Of a DNA stretch of 64,000 bases, positions 8,942-16,880 are shown piece after piece. Under the pieces are notes generated by a model. That model ran no database searches, was not told the origin of the DNA, and worked only from the letters and a program-made list of their open reading frames with translations. Source of the stretch: Pseudomonas alcaligenes (GTDB lineage: Bacteria; Pseudomonadota; Gammaproteobacteria; Pseudomonadales; Pseudomonadaceae); contig NZ_LZEU01000001.1 in the NCBI RefSeq assembly GCF_014490745.1, forward strand, positions 744,001 through 808,000, in the 5' to 3' direction. The position numbers were made by a program, and so were the translations under genes. Positions within the stretch are counted from its first letter, which is position 1; each line of letters opens with the position of its first letter.

Positions 8942-9081
8942 CTGTGGCTCCTGGTTCGGGCGGAAAAACGATCTCGCCAGCATAGCCGCCCTGGCGCTCT
9001 AGCGGGGCATGATCAATGGCGCTGATAAGGCATCGGTCGGCTCGGTTACACTGCGCTTCCCCTTGCCTGATCGAACCTGCC

Positions 9082-9711
9082 ATGTCGCGTCCGCCTCGCC
9101 CCTCCGCTCCCCGCCGCCCCGCCGGCAAACCGGCTCCACGCCGGGAGGCCAAGGCACCGCCGAGCGAACCGCGGCTGATCGTGCTGAACAAGCCGTTCGA
9201 CGTGCTCACCCAGTTCCAGGACGAGCAGGGCCGCGCCACTCTCAAGGACTTCGTCAGCGTGCCTGGCGTCTACCCGGCCGGGCGCCTGGATCGCGACAGC
9301 GAAGGCCTGTTGCTGCTGACCAACGATGGCCGCCTGCAGGCGCGCATTGCCGACCCCAAGCACAAGCTGGCCAAGACCTACTGGGTGCAGGTGGAAGGCG
9401 AGCCGAGCGAGGAACAGCTGCGTCAGCTGCGCGAAGGCGTACAGCTCAACGACGGGCCGACCCTGCCGGCCGAGGCGCGCCGCCTGGATGAGCCGCAGCT
9501 GTGGGAACGCAACCCGCCGGTGCGTTTTCGCAAGAGCGTGCCGACCGCCTGGCTGGAACTGGTGATTCGCGAAGGGCGCAACCGTCAGGTACGGCGGATG
9601 ACTGCTGCCGTGGGCCTGCCGACCCTGCGTCTGGTGCGGGTGCGGATCGGCCCGTGGAGCCTGGATGGCCTGCAGCCGGGCGAGTGGAAGGATCTGCTGC
9701 CGCAGCTGTAG
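9082..9711 (+). CDS. rluE: 23S rRNA pseudouridine synthase RluE
   Basis: A 209-residue RsuA/RluE-type pseudouridine synthase, which in E. coli isomerises U2457 of 23S rRNA. The catalytic loop is [20 protein letters not shown], with the invariant Asp in [18 protein letters not shown] and [11 protein letters not shown] are the other family motifs. The N-terminus is a basic, proline-rich tail (about 30 residues) and there is no S4 domain, as expected for RluE. Start ATG 9082. Confidence 0.93.
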   Translation: MSRPPRPSAPRRPAGKPAPRREAKAPPSEPRLIVLNKPFDVLTQFQDEQGRATLKDFVSVPGVYPAGRLDRDSEGLLLLTNDGRLQARIADPKHKLAKTYWVQVEGEPSEEQLRQLREGVQLNDGPTLPAEARRLDEPQLWERNPPVRFRKSVPTAWLELVIREGRNRQVRRMTAAVGLPTLRLVRVRIGPWSLDGLQPGEWKDLLPQL

Positions 9712-9719
9712 CGGCAAGC

Positions 9720-9772
9720 GTAGGGCGGGTACAACCCGCGAGTGCGATCTACGCGGGTTACACCCACCCTAC
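9720..9772. repeat. GTAGGG-type hairpin repeat, copy A
   Basis: An imperfect inverted repeat opening with GTAGGGCGGGTACAACCCGCG and closing with CGCGGGTTACACCCACCCTAC. The same design recurs at 20946-20999. It lies between convergent rluE and the DUF2788 gene, a typical place for Pseudomonas REP-class elements. It could act as a bidirectional transcript end. Confidence 0.75.
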
Positions 9773-9781
9773 GGTGAGGCC

Positions 9782-10000
9782 TCAGCCGTGAATGCCGCGG
9801 GTCACTTCAATGATGTAGGTGATCAGCGGCTTGGCCAGGAAGGCGAACAGGCACAGGCCCAGGCCGAGGAACAGAATGGCGGTGCCGAGGCGGCCGGCTT
9901 TGGACTTCTTGGCCAGATCCCAGATGATGAAGAACATGAAGATCATCAGGCCGCCGACCAGCACGTACATCATCAGGTTTTCGAACTGTTCGGTTTCCAT
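9782..10000 (-). CDS. DUF2788 small membrane protein
   Basis: A 72-residue protein with two membrane helices (about residues 10-28, MYVLVGGLMIFMFFIIWDLA, and 41-63) separated by a basic loop KKSKAGR. This matches the short DUF2788 proteins of gammaproteobacteria, whose function is unknown. The start is ATG at 9998-10000. It is the only gene between rluE and the Lrp-type regulator. Confidence 0.8.
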   Translation of the reverse strand: METEQFENLMMYVLVGGLMIFMFFIIWDLAKKSKAGRLGTAILFLGLGLCLFAFLAKPLITYIIEVTRGIHG

Positions 10001-10092
10001 CGGGGACCTCGGGCGGCACTAGCGGACAACGGGGCGGCGATTATACGCGTCCCGTCCGCTTAAGCAGCAGGCATCGGTCGGCCCTGCGGCGA

Positions 10093-10572
10093 TCAGCCGC
10101 GCAGGTGCTCCAGCGGCAGCTCGGTGCTGGCGATCACCGAGTCGAGCACGAAGCTGGAACGCACGCTGGTCACCCCTTCGATGCGGGTCAGCTGGCCGAG
10201 GAGGAATTTCTGGTAGTGATCCATGTCCGGCACCACCACCTTGAGCTGGTAGTCGGCGTCCATCCCGGTCACCAGGCTGCACTCCAGCACTTCCGGGCAC
10301 TGGCGGATCACCGACTGGAAGTGTTCGAAGCGCTCCGGGGTGTGGCGATCCATGCCGATCAGGACGAAGGCGGTCAGGCTCAGGCCGAGCTTCTTGCGAT
10401 CCAGCAGGGCCACCTGGCGGGCAATATAGCCGTCGTCTTCCAGCTGCTTGACCCGCCGCGAGCAGGGCGACGGCGACAGGCCGATGCGCTCGGCCAGCTC
10501 CTGGTTGGAGATGCGCGCATCGCGCTGCAGTTCGGCCAGAATGCGCAGGTCGTAGCGATCAAGCTTGTTCAT
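10093..10572 (-). CDS. Lrp/AsnC-family transcriptional regulator
   Basis: A 159-residue feast/famine regulator. The N-terminal winged helix-turn-helix (LDRYDLRILAELQRDARISNQELAERIGLSPSPCSRRV, residues 3-41) binds DNA. The C-terminal RAM domain (residues about 65-150, with VLECSLVTGMDADYQLKVVV) binds amino acids and oligomerises. The SPSPCSRRVKQLE recognition helix is close to Lrp itself. The target cannot be read; the nearest divergent side is the long leader region at 10573-10953. Confidence 0.93.
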   Translation of the reverse strand: MNKLDRYDLRILAELQRDARISNQELAERIGLSPSPCSRRVKQLEDDGYIARQVALLDRKKLGLSLTAFVLIGMDRHTPERFEHFQSVIRQCPEVLECSLVTGMDADYQLKVVVPDMDHYQKFLLGQLTRIEGVTSVRSSFVLDSVIASTELPLEHLRG

Positions 10573-10703
10573 TGGTTGCTCTTTTTCTTGATGGATTGCG
10601 CTGATGAATTTATCAGGGGTGAAAAATTGCGCAAGTTGCTATCTGTTGAGCAATATTCGCAATCCTGTGCCGGCGCTGGCTGGTTAAGCTTTCCCTCAGT
10701 TTC

Positions 10704-10882
10704 ATGGCCCGGACGTATGTCCACCCGCAGCGCCCAATCAGGTGCCGCGGCGCCGGCGACCCTACCGGGTCGTGCAGGCTCCCGGGTCCGCACCGCCCAA
10801 TCAGGCGGGCGAGGAAAGCGGCGACACGATCGTCAGTGCCGGACAAGAAAAAGGGGAGGCCAGGTGCCTCCCCTTTTTCTTG
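10704..10882 (+). ncRNA. Candidate small RNA ending at a strong intrinsic terminator
   Basis: About 180 bases free of genes contain several perfect short stems: GGAC-GTAT-GTCC near 10711, CGACCC-TACC-GGGTCG at 10757-10772, and CCGCC-CAATCA-GGCGG near 10793. A 12-base motif, CGCCCAATCAGG, occurs twice (10731-10742 and 10794-10805). The stretch ends in a 16-bp terminator stem with a T-run on the plus strand. The same terminator also serves the minus-strand MAPEG gene, so the RNA and its strand remain inference. I could not match it to a known Pseudomonas sRNA. Confidence 0.35.
10845..10881. terminator. Bidirectional intrinsic terminator
   Basis: AAGAAAAAGGGGAGGC (10845-10860) pairs perfectly with GCCTCCCCTTTTTCTT (10866-10881) around CAGGT. 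A GC-rich stem flanked by A-run and T-run works in both directions. It ends the MAPEG transcript on the minus strand and any plus-strand transcript from the preceding structured region. Confidence 0.9.
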
Positions 10883-10953
10883 CCTGCAATTTAGCGAGTA
10901 GGGCGTGCCCTGTAAGGGCCAATCGGTCGCGGCCGGTGCGGGCGTTTGGCGAC

Positions 10954-11373
10954 TCAGGCCAGCGCCGTCAGCCTGAGCAGCCACCAGACCATAATCAGCA
11001 GCTGCACCAGGAAGCCGGCAAAGCGCAGCCAGACGAACAGCGCGCTGGTGCTGATCAGGTGCATCAGCGCCTGGAACAGGCGCGCGCCGAGCAGGACGCC
11101 GGCCAGCGGGTCGGTGAGCGCGGTCTGCCCGCTGGCGATGGCGTACAGCAGCACGGCCGCCTGCATCGGCAGGTTCTCCAGGCAGTTGGCGTGGGCGCGC
11201 ACCAGGCGCTGGCCGAAGCCGCTGGGGGTGTTGCTGCCGTCGGGGGCGAAGCCGTTGACCTGCATGCGCCCGCCGAGCACCAGCAGGCCACGCTGGTTGA
11301 CCATCAGCAGGACGAGCAGCAGCGGCAGGGCGACCAGGCCGAGCAGGGCGAGGGCGGAAGAAGTGAGTGGCAT
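10954..11373 (-). CDS. MAPEG-family membrane protein
   Basis: A 139-residue protein with four membrane helices. It has the MAPEG (membrane-associated eicosanoid/glutathione metabolism) signature RLVRAHANCLENLPMQAAVLL at about residues 57-77, where the Arg/His/Asn/Glu cluster marks helix 2. Bacterial members are little characterised. The transcript ends at the hairpin 73 bases downstream. ATG start at 11371-11373. Confidence 0.88.
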   Translation of the reverse strand: MPLTSSALALLGLVALPLLLVLLMVNQRGLLVLGGRMQVNGFAPDGSNTPSGFGQRLVRAHANCLENLPMQAAVLLYAIASGQTALTDPLAGVLLGARLFQALMHLISTSALFVWLRFAGFLVQLLIMVWWLLRLTALA

Positions 11374-11504
11374 GCGCGAATCCTCGATCTTGTTGTTGTG
11401 GGAGGGGCGCCAGTCTACGGGGTTTTAGAGTAATTGCTCTAGATGGTCGCGGTGCGTTTCATCGCCTGTCCTGCGGCCTGCAGTGTTCCCGCATGGTTCG
11501 GCCA

Positions 11505-12389
11505 TCAATGGCCGGCGCTTTCCACCGGGTCGGGATGCACCAGTACTTCGGCGCGCGGGAACTCGGCATGGATGGCCCGCTCGACCTGTTCGCATAGGTG
11601 GTGAGCTTCCGACAGCGGCAACTTGCCCGACAGCTCCAGGTGCAACTGGACGAACCAGTGACTGCCGGAAACCCGCGTACGCAGGTCGTGGGTGCCGAGC
11701 ACGCCAGGCACACTGGCTGCCAGCAGCTGGATGCGTTCACTGACCTCTGGCGCCAGCTCCTGATCCATCAGCACCGCCACTGCCTCGCGCACGATGCTCA
11801 CCGCACTCCACAGGATGTAGGCGGCGATGCCCAGGCCGAACAGCGCATCCAGGCGCTGCCAGCCGAAACTGGCGAGCAGCAGGGCGAGCAGAATGCTGCT
11901 GTTGAGCAGCAGGTCGGAGCGGTAGTGCAGCGAGTCGGCGCGTACCGCGGAGGAGCCGGTCACCCGCACCACATGGCGCTGGAACAGCAGCAGCGCGGCA
12001 GTCAGCACCAGCGATGCAATCATTACCGCGATGCCCAGGCCGGGCGCGCCCAGAGGGTGCGGGTCTTGCAGGTGCTTGACCCCTTGCACGGCCACCAGCA
12101 CCGCACTGGCGCCGACGAACAGGGCCTGGGCCAGCCCGGCCAGGGCCTCGGCCTTGCCATGGCCGTAGCGGTGATCCTCGTCTGCCGGGCGCAGGGCGTA
12201 GTGCACGGCGATCAGGTTGAGCAGCGAGGCGGCGCCATCCAGCAGCGAGTCGGTGAGACCGGCGAGCAGGCTCACCGAGCCGCTCAGCCACCAGGCGACG
12301 GCTTTGGCTATCGCCAGGGTCAAGGCCAGGGCCAGGGCGGCGCCGGTCGCCAGGCGCATCAGGCGTGCGTGGGAGGGATCAATGTTCAT
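11505..12389 (-). CDS. fieF: Cation diffusion facilitator (FieF-like Zn/Fe efflux)
   Basis: A 294-residue CDF antiporter that would export divalent metal in exchange for protons. The metal sites of the transmembrane domain are in GLTDSLLDGAASLLN (helix 2, D-x3-D) and HYRSDLLLNSSILLA (helix 5, H-x3-D). The loop HRYGHGKAEALAGL between helices 2 and 3 is the family signature. A cytoplasmic ferredoxin-like domain (about 210-290) ends the protein. ATG 12387-12389 overlaps the stop of the upstream DinB gene by four bases (ATGA), implying translational coupling. Confidence 0.93.
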   Translation of the reverse strand: MNIDPSHARLMRLATGAALALALTLAIAKAVAWWLSGSVSLLAGLTDSLLDGAASLLNLIAVHYALRPADEDHRYGHGKAEALAGLAQALFVGASAVLVAVQGVKHLQDPHPLGAPGLGIAVMIASLVLTAALLLFQRHVVRVTGSSAVRADSLHYRSDLLLNSSILLALLLASFGWQRLDALFGLGIAAYILWSAVSIVREAVAVLMDQELAPEVSERIQLLAASVPGVLGTHDLRTRVSGSHWFVQLHLELSGKLPLSEAHHLCEQVERAIHAEFPRAEVLVHPDPVESAGH

Positions 12390-12892
12390 GGCAGTTCGGT
12401 CAGGGCGTAGATGTAGTCCAGCTTCGGCGCTGGCTGGCCGAGGGCGGTGAGCGCCGCGGTGATCTGCCCGCGGTGGTGGGTGCCGTGGTTGACCAGGTGG
12501 CTGACGATATCCAGCAGCGGGCGCTGGAACGGCTCGCCGGCCATGTTGCAGTAGGCGATGGGCGTCAGCAGCTCGACATCGGTCAGGCCGTCTAGCTGGT
12601 TGTGCCAGGCGGCGACGCCGACCTGCAGAAAGCTCTCCATGGCCGCACGCTCGCTCACTGCCTCGACATCCAGCTGGGTGAAAGGTGGCGCCTCGCCGCG
12701 CACCCGCGCCAGCCAGATACGGTCGACCACGGCCAGGTGGTTGAGGGTGCCGTGGATGCTGCCGAAGAACAGTCCGCACGGCGCCCGGTACTGGGCCTCG
12801 TCCAGGGTATTCAGGGCCGTGAGCAGGCGCGCATAGGCCCAGCCGTGGTAGGCCAGCAGGCGCTGCAGGTGGGTTTGCAGCGCGCCGTGCAT
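12386..12892 (-). CDS. DinB/YfiT-family putative metal-binding enzyme
   Basis: A 168-residue four-helix-bundle protein of the DinB superfamily. The three-histidine metal site is visible: His52 (GTLNHLAVVD), and His136 and His140 (VNHGTHHRGQ). Superfamily members include thiol-dependent transferases and hydrolases, so a metal-dependent enzyme is likely but its substrate is unknown. Start ATG 12890-12892 overlaps the stop codon of the upstream lipoprotein gene (ATGA), and its own stop overlaps the fieF start. Confidence 0.88.
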   Translation of the reverse strand: MHGALQTHLQRLLAYHGWAYARLLTALNTLDEAQYRAPCGLFFGSIHGTLNHLAVVDRIWLARVRGEAPPFTQLDVEAVSERAAMESFLQVGVAAWHNQLDGLTDVELLTPIAYCNMAGEPFQRPLLDIVSHLVNHGTHHRGQITAALTALGQPAPKLDYIYALTELP

Positions 12893-13308
12893 CAGGCCGC
12901 CGGACGCAGGCCGAAGGCGGCCAGTTGCTGCAGGGTGCCGCGCTGCTGGATCAGCCGCGGGTCGTCGAGGGGCAGCTGGCGGCCGGTCTCGCGGGCGATG
13001 ATGGCCTTCAGCTTGAGCGGGTCGACCTGGCCGTTGGCGCCGATGGCGTCCTGCAGTTTCTCCGGCGCTACCGAGTACTGGTCGTTCTCCAGGTAGATGG
13101 CGCCGGTGGCGAAGTCGATGCCGAAGGCGATCAGCCCGGGGATCACATAGAACAGGATGCCGATGGCATCCAGGCCGGCCACCAGCGGGTCGATCTGCCC
13201 TTCGATCTGGCCGCGGCGGTCGGGGAAGAACAGGGTGCCGCAGGCGGTCAGCTGGCTGACCAGGGACAGGGCGAGAACGCCGCCGATAACACGAGACTTC
13301 ATGTGCAT
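12892..13308 (-). CDS. Small lipoprotein of unknown function
   Basis: A 138-residue protein with a lipoprotein signal peptide: basic start, hydrophobic core and the lipobox LTAC with Cys23, so it is probably lipidated and periplasmic. A central hydrophobic stretch, AIGILFYVIPGLIAFGIDFATGAIY, follows. The first 80 residues recall short YceK-like lipoproteins. ATG 13306-13308 is preferred because GGAGGTG lies 5 bases upstream; an ATG two codons later is also possible. It heads a three-gene operon with overlapping stops and starts (lipoprotein, DinB, fieF). Confidence 0.78.
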   Translation of the reverse strand: MHMKSRVIGGVLALSLVSQLTACGTLFFPDRRGQIEGQIDPLVAGLDAIGILFYVIPGLIAFGIDFATGAIYLENDQYSVAPEKLQDAIGANGQVDPLKLKAIIARETGRQLPLDDPRLIQQRGTLQQLAAFGLRPAA

Positions 13309-13462
13309 GGGCACCTCCGGAAAATGATGCGGCACTATACCAAGGCCGCTGTTGCAGTTGGATGGCTCGGCGCAAATCCGGCGCAGTTCTGAGACCGCGA
13401 CAGCGCATGCCCGGTTCGTCGCCCCGGCGCTCTATAATCGCCGCCTCGTTTGCGGAGCCGCC

Positions 13463-15982
13463 ATGAATCCCCTGCCCATAGATGCCGTTATTCCTGCCCT
13501 GCGTGCCGCCCTTGGCGAGCGCCATGAGGCCGTGCTGGAAGCGCCGCCCGGCGCCGGCAAGACCACCCGTGTGCCGCTGGCGCTGCTGGGCGAGCCGTGG
13601 CTGGCCGGGCAGAGCATCCTCATGCTCGAACCACGCCGCCTGGCCGCGCGTGCCGCCGCCGAGCGCCTGGCCAGCGAGCTGGGCGAGGCGGTCGGCGAGA
13701 CGGTGGGCTACCGCATCCGTCTGGACAGCAAGGTCGGGCCGAAGACCCGCATCGAAGTGGTCACCGAGGGCATCCTCGCCCGCCGCCTGCAGGACGATCC
13801 GGCGCTGGAGGGCGTCGGCCTGGTGATCTTCGACGAATTCCACGAAAGAAGCCTGGATGCCGACCTGGCCCTGGCCCTGACCCTCAATGGCCGCGAGCTG
13901 CTGCGTGACGAGGCGCCGCTGAAGGTGTTGCTGATGTCCGCCACCCTGGAGGGCGAACGCCTCTCGGCCTTGCTCGGCGCTGCACCGGTGGTGCGCAGCG
14001 AGGGGCGCATGCACCCGGTGGCGATCCGCTGGGGCAGCCCGTTCCAGCCCGGCGAATGGATCGAGCCGCGGGTGCTGCAGACGGTGCTGCAGGCCCTGGC
14101 CGACGAGCCGGGTAGCCTGCTGGTGTTTCTTCCCGGTCAGGCCGAGATTCGCCGCCTGCACGAACAGCTGGCCGAGGCCCTGGGCGGGCGGGGCGACATC
14201 CTGCTCTGCCCGCTGCACGGTGAGCTCGACCTGGCGGCCCAGCGCGCGGCCATCGAGCCGGCGCCGGCGGGGCTGCGCAAGGTGGTGCTGGCCACCAACA
14301 TCGCCGAGACCAGCCTGACCATCGACGGCGTGCGCGTGGTGGTGGATGCCGGCCTGGCGCGGGTGCCGCGTTTCGACCCGGCCAGCGGCATGACCCGTCT
14401 CGACACCCAGCGCATCTCCCGTGCCAGCGCCACCCAGCGCGCCGGCCGCGCCGGGCGCCTGCAGCCGGGGGTGTGCTACCGCCTGTGGTCGGAGGCCCAG
14501 CACGAACAGCTGGCCGCCTACGGCAGTGCGGAAATTCTCCAGGCCGATCTGGCCGGCCTGGCCCTGCAGCTGGCGCGCTGGGGCGTGGCGCCGGCCGAGC
14601 TGGCCTTTCTCGATGCGCCACCCGCGGCGGCCTTCGCCCAGGGCCGCGACCTGCTGCAGCGGCTCGGCGCGCTGGACGAGCGTGGCGGCCTCAGCGGCCA
14701 TGGCCAGGCCATGGCCGAGCTGCCGGCGCATCCGCGCATTGCCCACCTGCTGCTGCGCGGCCAGGCCCTGGGCCTGGCCGCGCTGGCCTGCGACCTGGCG
14801 GCGCTGCTTGGTGAGCGCGATATCCTGCGTGGCGGCGGTGCCGACCTGCACAGCCGCATGAGCCTGCTGGCCGGCGAGACGCGCGCCTCGGGCAGCTCGC
14901 GGGGTGGCGTACAGCGAGCGCGCCAGCTGGCCCGGCAATTCCGTTCCTATCTGCGCGGCAAGCCCGATGCGGCGGTACTCGACCCCGAGCGCCCGCGCTG
15001 GCTTGGCTGCCTGCTGGCCTTCGCCTATCCCGACCGGGTGGCCCGCCAGCGCCGCGCCGGCGGTGGCGAGTACCGCCTGGCCAACGGCCGCGCCGCGCTG
15101 TTCGGCGAGCCGGATGCCCTGATGAAGCACGAGTGGCTGGTGGTGGCCGACCTCGGCAGCCGTCAGGGCCAGCGCGAGGAGCGCATCTACCTGGCCGCCG
15201 ACCTCGACCCGGCGCTGTTCGACGGCGAGCTGGCCGAGCAGGTCAGCCAGCGCGACGAACTGGAGTGGGATGAGCGCGAAGGCGTGTTGCGCGCCGAGCG
15301 CCAGCGCCGGGTCGGCGAGCTGGTGCTCAGTCGCGAGGCGCTCAGTGGCCTGGACGAGGAGGCGCGTGCCCGTGCCCTGCTCGGCCTGGTGCGGCGCAAA
15401 GGCCTCGAGCTGCTGCCGTGGACACCCGAGCTGCGCCAGTGGCAGGCGCGGGTGGCGCTGCTGCGCGGCCTCGACCTGGCCGCCCAGGGCAGCAGCGAGT
15501 GGCCGGATCTGGGCGACGCGGCGCTGCTGGCCAGCCTGGAGAACTGGCTGCAGCCTTACCTGGGCAAGGTCAGCCGGCTCAGCCATTTCGCCAACCTGGA
15601 CTTGTCGGCGCTGCTCGCCGGGCTGCTGCCCTGGCCGTTGCCACAGCGTCTCGACGAGCTGGCGCCGCGCAGCCTGACGGTACCGTCCGGTTCGCGCATC
15701 GCCATCGACTACAGCGAGGAGCCGCCGGTGCTGGCGGTGCGCCTGCAGGAGCTGTTCGGCCTGGCCACCACCCCGCGCATCGCCGGCGGCCGTCTGGGCC
15801 TCAAGCTGCACCTGCTGTCGCCGGCGCGCCGGCCGGTGCAGGTGACCCAGGATCTGGCCAGTTTCTGGGCCAACACCTATGCCGAGGTGAAGAGGGATCT
15901 CAAGGGCCGTTATCCCAAGCACTACTGGCCGGATGACCCGCTGATTGCCGAGCCCACGGCACGGGCCAAACCGCGCAAGTAA
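13463..15982 (+). CDS. hrpB: ATP-dependent helicase HrpB
   Basis: An 839-residue DEAH-box helicase of the HrpB type. Motifs in order: EAPPGAGKTTRVPL (Walker A, residues 27-40), LEPRRLAARAAAERLA (Ia), IFDEFHERSLDADLAL (II, DEFH variant), MSATLEGERL (III), TNIAETSLTIDGV (V) and QRAGRAGRLQPGVCYRLW (VI). A ratchet/winged-helix region and the HrpB-specific C-terminal domain follow, ending ARAKPRK. Length agrees with the family (about 820-850). Start ATG 13463 has GGAG 6 bases upstream. Function in bacteria is poorly defined; mRNA processing has been suggested for relatives. Confidence 0.96.
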   Translation: MNPLPIDAVIPALRAALGERHEAVLEAPPGAGKTTRVPLALLGEPWLAGQSILMLEPRRLAARAAAERLASELGEAVGETVGYRIRLDSKVGPKTRIEVVTEGILARRLQDDPALEGVGLVIFDEFHERSLDADLALALTLNGRELLRDEAPLKVLLMSATLEGERLSALLGAAPVVRSEGRMHPVAIRWGSPFQPGEWIEPRVLQTVLQALADEPGSLLVFLPGQAEIRRLHEQLAEALGGRGDILLCPLHGELDLAAQRAAIEPAPAGLRKVVLATNIAETSLTIDGVRVVVDAGLARVPRFDPASGMTRLDTQRISRASATQRAGRAGRLQPGVCYRLWSEAQHEQLAAYGSAEILQADLAGLALQLARWGVAPAELAFLDAPPAAAFAQGRDLLQRLGALDERGGLSGHGQAMAELPAHPRIAHLLLRGQALGLAALACDLAALLGERDILRGGGADLHSRMSLLAGETRASGSSRGGVQRARQLARQFRSYLRGKPDAAVLDPERPRWLGCLLAFAYPDRVARQRRAGGGEYRLANGRAALFGEPDALMKHEWLVVADLGSRQGQREERIYLAADLDPALFDGELAEQVSQRDELEWDEREGVLRAERQRRVGELVLSREALSGLDEEARARALLGLVRRKGLELLPWTPELRQWQARVALLRGLDLAAQGSSEWPDLGDAALLASLENWLQPYLGKVSRLSHFANLDLSALLAGLLPWPLPQRLDELAPRSLTVPSGSRIAIDYSEEPPVLAVRLQELFGLATTPRIAGGRLGLKLHLLSPARRPVQVTQDLASFWANTYAEVKRDLKGRYPKHYWPDDPLIAEPTARAKPRK

Positions 15983-16042
15983 CCTCCGGCGCGGCGCACC
16001 CTACGCCACAGCGCGCAGTGGGGACGAGGAGGAATTGCGGGG

Positions 16043-16783
16043 CTACTTCAGATCCAGGTCATGGCCGCTGGCGCGCAGCTCGTCGTAGGCGCTGTCCAGC
16101 TGCTCCAGCAGTTGCTGGCTGCCGGGGGCGTGGCGCGAGGCGATCAGGCGCAACGGCATGCGCTGCAGCACGGTGACCGGCAGCGGCGACAGGCCGAGGG
16201 TCTTGCGTGTCTGCTCGACCGGCGCCTGGTAGTCCAGCAGGTAGTCGCCGCGCTTGCGCAGGAGCATTTCCAGGGCCGAGGCATGGGTGCTGGTGCGGTG
16301 GGTGGTGATGCCCAGGGCCGGGTCGGCGAGCAGGTCGTTGACCGACTTCCAGTAGCTGTAGCCGCTGATCACGATCACCGACTTGTCGCGCAGGTCGAGG
16401 GGGATCGCCGGCGCCGGGGTGCCTGCGCGGCGGTACAGGGCCAGGCTGATCTCGCCCAGGCTGTTGCGCGCCTCGAAGGTGTGACCCTGCAGTTCACTCT
16501 TGCCGCCGGCACCGGGCCACAGCTGCACGCTGCCATCGCGCACGGCGGCATACAGGCGCGCGCCCGGCAGCGAGCGGTATTCGCCGCGGTAGCCGGCATG
16601 GCGCAGCAGGCGTTCGGTGAGGGCGAGGATCGAGCCTTGCGGCTTGCCGTCGGTGTCGGTCCAGGAATAGGGCGGGAATTCGTAATAGCCGACGTGAACC
16701 ACGTTGGCGGGCGCCGGGGCTTGCGCATGGGCGGCGGCACTGCTCAGCAGCACCAGGAGGACGGCGAGAAGGAGTCTGGGCAT
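16043..16783 (-). CDS. Orphan periplasmic substrate-binding protein (SBP_bac_3-like)
   Basis: A 246-residue secreted protein with a signal peptide (residues 1-20, AAAHAQA). Its fold resembles the amino-acid-binding proteins: VVHVGYYEFPPYSWTDTDGKPQGSILALTERLL opens lobe 1 and ISLALYRRAGTPAP marks the hinge. No permease or ATPase genes adjoin, so it may feed a sensor or an unlinked transporter. ATG 16781-16783 is the start in front of the signal peptide. Confidence 0.8.
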   Translation of the reverse strand: MPRLLLAVLLVLLSSAAAHAQAPAPANVVHVGYYEFPPYSWTDTDGKPQGSILALTERLLRHAGYRGEYRSLPGARLYAAVRDGSVQLWPGAGGKSELQGHTFEARNSLGEISLALYRRAGTPAPAIPLDLRDKSVIVISGYSYWKSVNDLLADPALGITTHRTSTHASALEMLLRKRGDYLLDYQAPVEQTRKTLGLSPLPVTVLQRMPLRLIASRHAPGSQQLLEQLDSAYDELRASGHDLDLK

Positions 16784-16880
16784 GTCCACTTCGCGGCTGT
16801 GAGCCGTCTTGTTGTTATTGCGCTGGTTCAGGCCCAGAGCATGGCGAGCGCCTCCGCCTTTGTCCAGTGGCCTGCCGGGC

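Larger units (their letters stand above)
10573..10953. other. Intergenic region, 381 bp, with structured DNA
   Basis: This gap holds the promoter side of the Lrp-type gene (AT-rich, 10573-10690), a GC-rich structured stretch (10704-10843) and a strong hairpin terminator (10845-10881). No protein-coding frame with a ribosome binding site was found. The structured stretch is listed separately as a possible small RNA. Confidence 0.6.

Noticed and set aside
12899..15922. Very long minus-strand open frame of over 1000 codons opposite hrpB
   Set aside because: Its sequence is Gln/Ala/Arg-rich without domains, and it is the antisense shadow of a clear helicase gene. Long spurious frames are normal at this GC content.
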